Shown: positions 23,579-26,690 of the stretch, in pieces
Numbering within the stretch: the first letter of the stretch is position 1
Layout: every line of letters begins with the position of its first letter
DNA from: Verrucomicrobiota bacterium
GTDB taxonomy: Bacteria; Verrucomicrobiota; Verrucomicrobiia; Opitutales; Opitutaceae
Direction of reading: 5' to 3'
NCBI GenBank assembly: GCA_023430565.1
Contig: JAEZAD010000011.1
Span: 1-26,690 of the forward strand
Length of the DNA: 26,690 bases
The notes under the pieces: model-generated
Database searches by the model: none
Told to the model about the DNA's origin: nothing
The model's input: the letters and a program-made list of their open reading frames with translations, nothing else
Position numbers and translations under genes: made by a program

Positions 23579-24523
23579 ATGAAAAATCGGCGCACGAAAC
23601 TTCCGGGCGGGGCGGGCTACAGCCATCCGTCGACGCGCGGCACGACGGTGAAGCTGGGTTTGCTGCAGCATGCGTGCTCGGCGAATCCGGCGGAGAACTT
23701 GAAGAAGACGCTCGCGCTCGCGGAAAAGGCGGCGAAGCAGGGCGCGAACATCATCTGCACGCAGGAGCTGTTTCGCTCGCAATATTTCTGCCAGAGCGAG
23801 GACCACGAGCACTTCAAACTTGCGGAGCCGATTCCGGGGCCGAGCACGGTGGCGTTTCAGAAGATCGCGAAGAAACACGGCGTGGTGATCATCGGGTCGC
23901 TCTTCGAGAAGCGGGCGAGCGGGCTGTATCACAACACGGCGGTGATTATCGACGCCGACGGGACGCTGTTGGGCGTTTATCGAAAAATGCACATCCCGGA
24001 CGATCCGCTCTACTACGAGAAGTTTTATTTCACGCCGGGGGACACGGGCTTTCGGGCGTGGGACACGAAGTTTGGCAAGATCGGTGTGCTCGTGTGCTGG
24101 GATCAATGGTATCCGGAAGGTGCGCGGCTGACGGCGATGCAGGGCGCGGAGATTTTGTTCTATCCGACGGCAATCGGCTGGCATCCGGGCGAGAAGGAGG
24201 AATACGGCGAGAACCAGCACGGCGCGTGGGAAACGATTCAGCGCAGCCATGCGGTCGCGAATGGCTGCTACGTTGCGGCGGTGAATCGGATCGGCACGGA
24301 AGTGCTCGAGAAAGTCGGCGGTCCCGGGATCGAGTTTTGGGGGCAGAGCTTCGTGGCCGGCACGAGCGGGCAGATCCTCGCGAAGGCGAGCGTCGACAGG
24401 GAGGAAGTGATGATCGTGCCGATCGAGTTGGGGAAGGTCGACGTCACGCGGACGCACTGGCCGTTTCTGCGCGATCGGCGGATCGACGCTTACGAAAACC
24501 TGACGAAGCGGTTTATCGATTGA
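23579..24523 (+). CDS. aguB: N-carbamoylputrescine amidase
   Basis: The 314-residue protein is a nitrilase-superfamily amidase. The catalytic triad is visible: Glu63 (CTQELFRSQYFCQ), Lys136 (YRKMHIPDDPLYYEKFYF) and Cys173 (VCWDQWYPEGARL). The blocks YFCQSEDHEHFKLAEPIPGP and TAIGWHPGEKEEYG are those of N-carbamoylputrescine amidases, which release putrescine, CO2 and ammonia. The downstream neighbour is agmatine deiminase, the preceding step, which strongly supports the assignment. ATG 23579 lies three bases after the hisG stop and gives about 23 residues before the usual family start at VKLGLLQH; an in-frame GTG at 23648 would match the family start more closely. Spacing suggests co-transcription with hisG. 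Confidence 0.93.
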   Translation: MKNRRTKLPGGAGYSHPSTRGTTVKLGLLQHACSANPAENLKKTLALAEKAAKQGANIICTQELFRSQYFCQSEDHEHFKLAEPIPGPSTVAFQKIAKKHGVVIIGSLFEKRASGLYHNTAVIIDADGTLLGVYRKMHIPDDPLYYEKFYFTPGDTGFRAWDTKFGKIGVLVCWDQWYPEGARLTAMQGAEILFYPTAIGWHPGEKEEYGENQHGAWETIQRSHAVANGCYVAAVNRIGTEVLEKVGGPGIEFWGQSFVAGTSGQILAKASVDREEVMIVPIELGKVDVTRTHWPFLRDRRIDAYENLTKRFID

Positions 24524-24550
24524 GTAGGTAATACGCGCCGCGTCCGTCTC

Positions 24551-24636
24551 CTGTCATTCTGAGCGTAGCGAAGAATCCAGGGCGGCGATCGCAGGCGGGA
24601 GCACACGTGGATTCTTCGCTACGCTCAGAATGACAG
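24551..24636. repeat. perfect 29-bp inverted repeat containing the aguA start codon
   Basis: The left arm 24551-24579 begins CTGTCATTCTGAGCGTAGCG and ends AAGAATCCA. The right arm 24608-24636 is its exact reverse complement, with a 28-bp GC-rich centre between them. The transcript would form a very stable hairpin. The ATG at 24630 lies inside the right arm (CAGAATGACAG). A single related arm occurs at 25763-25790. Similar 'ATTCTGAGCG-AGCGAAGAATC' sequences are, as I recall, repeated in many bacterial genomes; copy number here was not tested. Confidence 0.85.
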
Positions 24637-25727
24637 CAAAAAAATCAGGATCTAGAGGGGGGCAGCAAACGCCCGCGTCGCTGGGTTTCCGCATGCCGGC
24701 GGAGTGGGAGGCGCAGGAGGCGGTGTGGCTTTCGTGGCCGCACAATCGCCAGTCGTGGCCGGGGCAGTTTCGGCCGGTGCCGGCGGCGTATGCGACGATT
24801 GTCGCGGCGATCAGCCGGTTTCAGGACGTGCGGATCAACTGCGCCGAAAAACGGCAGGCGCGCGCGAGGCGGTTTTGCGAGAAGGCGGGCGCGGAGATGT
24901 CGCGGGTCACGTTTTATGATCACCCGACGAACGACGCGTGGTGCCGCGATCACGGGCCGATTTTCGTGAAGAACGACAAGACCGGCGAGGTCGCGATCAC
25001 GGATTGGGCCTACAATGCGTGGGGCGACAAGTATCCGCCCTACGATTTGGACAACGAGATTCCGCCGAGCATCGCGCGGAAGCTGAAGATGCGGCGCTTC
25101 GTGAACGACATGATTCTCGAAGGCGGATCGATCGACGTGAACGGCGCGGGGCTGCTGCTCACGAGCGAGCAGTGTTTGTTGAACGAGAACCGGAATCCGC
25201 ATCTCACGCGGGAGCAGATCGAGCAGAACCTGCGCGATTACCTCGGCGTGAAGACGGTTTTATGGGTCGGCGAGGGTATTGTCGGTGATGATACGGACGG
25301 ACACATCGACGACATCACCCGGTTTTATCGCGAGGATGCGTTCGTGACGTGCGTCGAGACGAACAAGCGCGATCCGAATCACAAGATCCTCGAGGACGTG
25401 ATGGAACGGTTGAAGAGCTTTCGGACTCCGAAAGGAAAGAAGTTTCAGATCTCGACGCTACCGATGCCGAAGCCGTTTGGGTTTCGCGGGCAGATGGTGC
25501 CGGCGAGCTATGCGAATTTTCTCGTGATCAATGGCGCGGTGCTGGTGCCGAATTTTCGGCAGCCGAAACGCGATGCGGAGGCGAACGAGGTGCTGGGGGC
25601 GTGTTTTCCGGGGCGTGAGGTGATTCCGATCGATTGTTACCACATCATCTGGGGGCTGGGGACGCTGCATTGTTTGTCCCAGCAGCAGCCCGCCTCCGCC
25701 GAGGCTACGGCGGGCAGGCCGGAGTGA
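24630..25727 (+). CDS. aguA: agmatine deiminase
   Basis: This 365-residue enzyme of the guanidino-group-modifying superfamily turns agmatine into N-carbamoylputrescine and ammonia. Family blocks present are LGFRMPAEWEAQEAVWLSWP, NDAWCRDHGPIFVKN, EGGSIDVNGAGLLLTSEQCL, GDDTDGHIDDITRF (catalytic His/Asp) and LHCLSQQQPA with the nucleophile Cys348. Together with AguB upstream it completes the agmatine-to-putrescine route. The family start is near TPASLGFRMPAEWE, and the only ATG/GTG/TTG upstream of it in frame after the preceding repeat is ATG 24630, which lies inside that repeat; ATG 24693 (MPAEWE) would cut the conserved start. The last residues (ASAEATAGRPE) are encoded by another repeat. Both ends of the gene are thus bounded by repeat DNA, yet the catalytic residues are intact. 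Confidence 0.93.
   Translation: MTAKKSGSRGGQQTPASLGFRMPAEWEAQEAVWLSWPHNRQSWPGQFRPVPAAYATIVAAISRFQDVRINCAEKRQARARRFCEKAGAEMSRVTFYDHPTNDAWCRDHGPIFVKNDKTGEVAITDWAYNAWGDKYPPYDLDNEIPPSIARKLKMRRFVNDMILEGGSIDVNGAGLLLTSEQCLLNENRNPHLTREQIEQNLRDYLGVKTVLWVGEGIVGDDTDGHIDDITRFYREDAFVTCVETNKRDPNHKILEDVMERLKSFRTPKGKKFQISTLPMPKPFGFRGQMVPASYANFLVINGAVLVPNFRQPKRDAEANEVLGACFPGREVIPIDCYHIIWGLGTLHCLSQQQPASAEATAGRPE
25688..25724. repeat. GC-rich palindromic repeat forming the 3' end of aguA
   Basis: GCCCGCC (25688-25694) and GGCGGGC (25709-25715) are perfect inverted arms, with the smaller CCGCC/GGCGG pair (25696-25700, 25709-25713) competing for the same right arm. The element supplies the final codons (about PASAEATAGRPE) before the TGA 25725-25727. 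The sequence CCTCCGCCGAGGCTACGGCG is, as I recall, a widespread dispersed repeat in several phyla; this needs a search. Confidence 0.6.
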
Positions 25728-25762
25728 GGGGCGGGTGTTTGGGGTGATGGCGCGCGTCGAAG

Positions 25763-25790
25763 TGGATTCTTCGCTTCGCTCAGAATGACA
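25763..25790. repeat. single arm of the aguA-upstream repeat
   Basis: These 28 bases match the right arm at 24608-24635 with one difference (GCTTCGCTC instead of GCTACGCTC). There is no left arm here. Like the first copy it ends in AGAATGACA and so places an ATG (25785) upstream of the following gene; that ATG is probably not the real start. Confidence 0.75.
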
Positions 25791-25835
25791 AAGGTGGTAG
25801 GGGAGTGGGCTATCGACTTTCGGAAACCTCTTCTC

Positions 25836-26306
25836 ATGCGCGCACTCCTCGTTCTCGTTCTTGCATTTGGTTCGATTGTTTTCAGCGGCTGTGAATCGGC
25901 GGATTTGCCGGCGCGGATGCGGGAGCGGTTCGAGGCGCCGCAGCCGAAGATTCGGGAGTATCAGGCGGAGCAGCCGGAGGTGTTCGAGGCGGCGCGGCGG
26001 GCGATGAAGCGGATCGACTTTACGGTTTCGCGGGCGGGTGCGGCGCAAGGAATCATCCGGGCGCACAGCGGGTTGCGGACGACGGAGGCGTTTGGGATCG
26101 CGCGACAGAACTCGTTGGAAGTGAAGATCGATTCGTTCACGCCTGGGGTGACCCAGGTGGCGGTGGTGGTGCGGCAGCAGGAGGAGAGCGAGGCGTTCCG
26201 GGGGGCGACGGATCTCGCGGTGCGCGAGCACGGGCTGTATGAGTCGTATTTCGCGGCGCTGGAGGCGGAGTTGGGGAAGGCGGGAGAAGAAGTGATCGTG
26301 CCGTGA
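25836..26306 (+). CDS. small predicted lipoprotein of unknown function
   Basis: The 156-residue product begins with a lipoprotein signal (MRALLVLVLAFGSIVFSGC). The modified cysteine is in FSGC, a slightly irregular lipobox with Phe at -3. The mature protein holds a Glu-rich start, then an alpha/beta region (PEVFEAARRAMKRIDFTVSR, QGIIRAHSGLRTTEAFGI, VTQVAVVVRQQEESEAF) and ends at EEVIVP. The pattern of a helix followed by several strands is like small periplasmic lipoprotein domains (for example the DUF3568 kind), but I cannot name the family. ATG 25785 would add 17 residues before the signal and comes from the repeat, so 25836 was chosen. It stands between aguA and rpsA with no functional link visible. 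Confidence 0.7.
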   Translation: MRALLVLVLAFGSIVFSGCESADLPARMRERFEAPQPKIREYQAEQPEVFEAARRAMKRIDFTVSRAGAAQGIIRAHSGLRTTEAFGIARQNSLEVKIDSFTPGVTQVAVVVRQQEESEAFRGATDLAVREHGLYESYFAALEAELGKAGEEVIVP

Positions 26307-26317
26307 GGCGGTGACGA

Positions 26318-26343
26318 GCAACCCGAGGGGGGCGTCGGGTTGC
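26318..26343. terminator. hairpin after the lipoprotein gene, probable terminator or repeat copy
   Basis: GCAACCCGA (26318-26326) pairs perfectly with TCGGGTTGC (26335-26343) around an eight-base G-rich loop, 11 bases after the stop. No T-run follows. The core resembles the hairpins at 5540-5562 and 21761-21778 (ACCCGA...GGCGTCGGGT), so it is likely a third copy of one family that ends transcripts. Confidence 0.55.
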
Positions 26344-26565
26344 ACCCATTGACGTTCTGCCAAATTGGGGCTTGCGGGAGAGGGGGGCGTTCGGGAATGT
26401 CGGCCCTTCGCGGCAATTGCTATCGGTCCGGTCGACGTCGCCGCGTGCTCCCGTCGGCCGCTTTTCGTCAGTTAACAGTCAACCTACGGCTTGCCGCTTA
26501 GCGGCGGGCCACCAGCCGGTGGATCGACGTTGTGGAGCAGACGGCGTTTCGCGGGCTTCCGTCAT
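26344..26565 (+). promoter_or_regulatory. presumed promoter and leader region of rpsA
   Basis: This non-coding stretch of about 220 bp lies before the S1 gene. It contains TTGACG (26349-26354) without a convincing -10 at the right distance. It also has GTTAAC (26471-26476) and a small hairpin GCCGC-TTA-GCGGC (26493-26505). No Shine-Dalgarno is seen before the ATG. S1 in other bacteria is autoregulated through its leader; nothing here proves that. Confidence 0.35.
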
Positions 26566-26690
26566 ATGAGTTCAGTCATGCAAGAGCTGCTGGAGCAGTC
26601 CTCCTTCGACAAGTTGAAGGAAGGTTCGATCGTTCCGGGCGTCATCACCGAAATTCGCCAGAACGAAGTCGTCGTCGATATTGGCGGCAA
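26566..26690 (+). CDS. rpsA: 30S ribosomal protein S1, N-terminal fragment
   Basis: The frame starts at ATG 26566 and runs off the window after 41 codons. It reads MSSVMQELLEQSSFDKLKEG, then SIVPGVITEIRQNEVVVDIG, which is the usual S1 opening: a short helix and then the first S1 RNA-binding repeat (G.V..I....V.VDIG.K). S1 helps ribosomes bind mRNA. Codons here prefer C at the third position (ATC, GTC, TTC), unlike the G-ending habit of most genes in the window, fitting high expression. ATG 26578 is an alternative start. No Shine-Dalgarno is visible. Confidence 0.9.
   Translation, partial: MSSVMQELLEQSSFDKLKEGSIVPGVITEIRQNEVVVDIGG

Noticed and set aside
22814..24457. A 547-residue minus-strand open frame
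   Set aside because: It lies antisense to hisG and aguB, which carry intact catalytic motifs; its Arg/His/Leu-rich translation shows no family.
24580..24607. Possible attachment site or insertion-sequence core between the two 29-bp arms
   Set aside because: The 28-bp centre has no coding capacity, and no target duplication was seen outside the arms; the element is better described as a palindromic repeat.

Overview
The window is high-GC DNA from a chromosome. Its gene content and style suggest a verrucomicrobium, most likely of the Opitutaceae type, though this is inference from family resemblance and no search was run. The supporting signs are a sigma factor fused to a membrane segment, a type IV pilus/secretin cluster laid out like the one in Akkermansia, many starts without a Shine-Dalgarno sequence, and dispersed palindromic repeats at gene ends. 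Coding strands are so rich in G and C at third codon positions that long open frames run antisense to most genes; these were treated as shadows.

Layout. 1-318: 3' end of an ABC-3 type metal transporter permease. 315-1742 (minus) and 1862-3634 (plus): a secreted adenosine-deaminase-like enzyme and a divergent adenine deaminase. 3803-5482: an ECF sigma factor with a membrane helix and a large helical C-terminal part. 9685-5571 (minus): a Nudix hydrolase followed by the pyruvate dehydrogenase genes pdhA-pdhB-pdhC (E1 alpha, E1 beta, E2); E3 is not in the window. 9967-16516 (plus): a PilM-PilN fusion, two small membrane-anchored pilus proteins, a secretin and a secreted protein of unknown function. 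20559-16561 (minus): a 1332-residue hybrid sensor kinase with a periplasmic propeller. 20757-21710: a free-standing 5'-3' exonuclease. 22552-21800 (minus): an OmpR-type response regulator. 22676-25727: hisG, aguB and aguA in a row. 25836-26306: a small lipoprotein. 26566 to the end: the start of rpsA (ribosomal protein S1).

Working together. The pdh genes convert pyruvate to acetyl-CoA. AguA and AguB together turn agmatine into putrescine; hisG in front of them opens histidine synthesis. The pilus genes form a tightly packed operon joining an inner-membrane platform (PilM/PilN plus two single-helix proteins) to an outer-membrane secretin. The two purine deaminases could recover nitrogen and hypoxanthine/inosine from adenine compounds outside and inside the cell.

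Most notable observations: (1) a perfect 29-bp inverted repeat just upstream of aguA whose right arm contains the only plausible aguA start codon, while the last codons of aguA are a second, different repeat; (2) a PilM-PilN fusion inside an Akkermansia-like pilus cluster; (3) a sigma factor that appears to be an integral membrane protein; (4) a family of CCCGA...TCGGG palindromes at gene 3' ends; (5) a strong promoter with an overlapping 12-bp palindrome in front of the response regulator. No tRNA, rRNA, CRISPR array, transposase or phage gene was seen. No gap between genes exceeds 300 bases.
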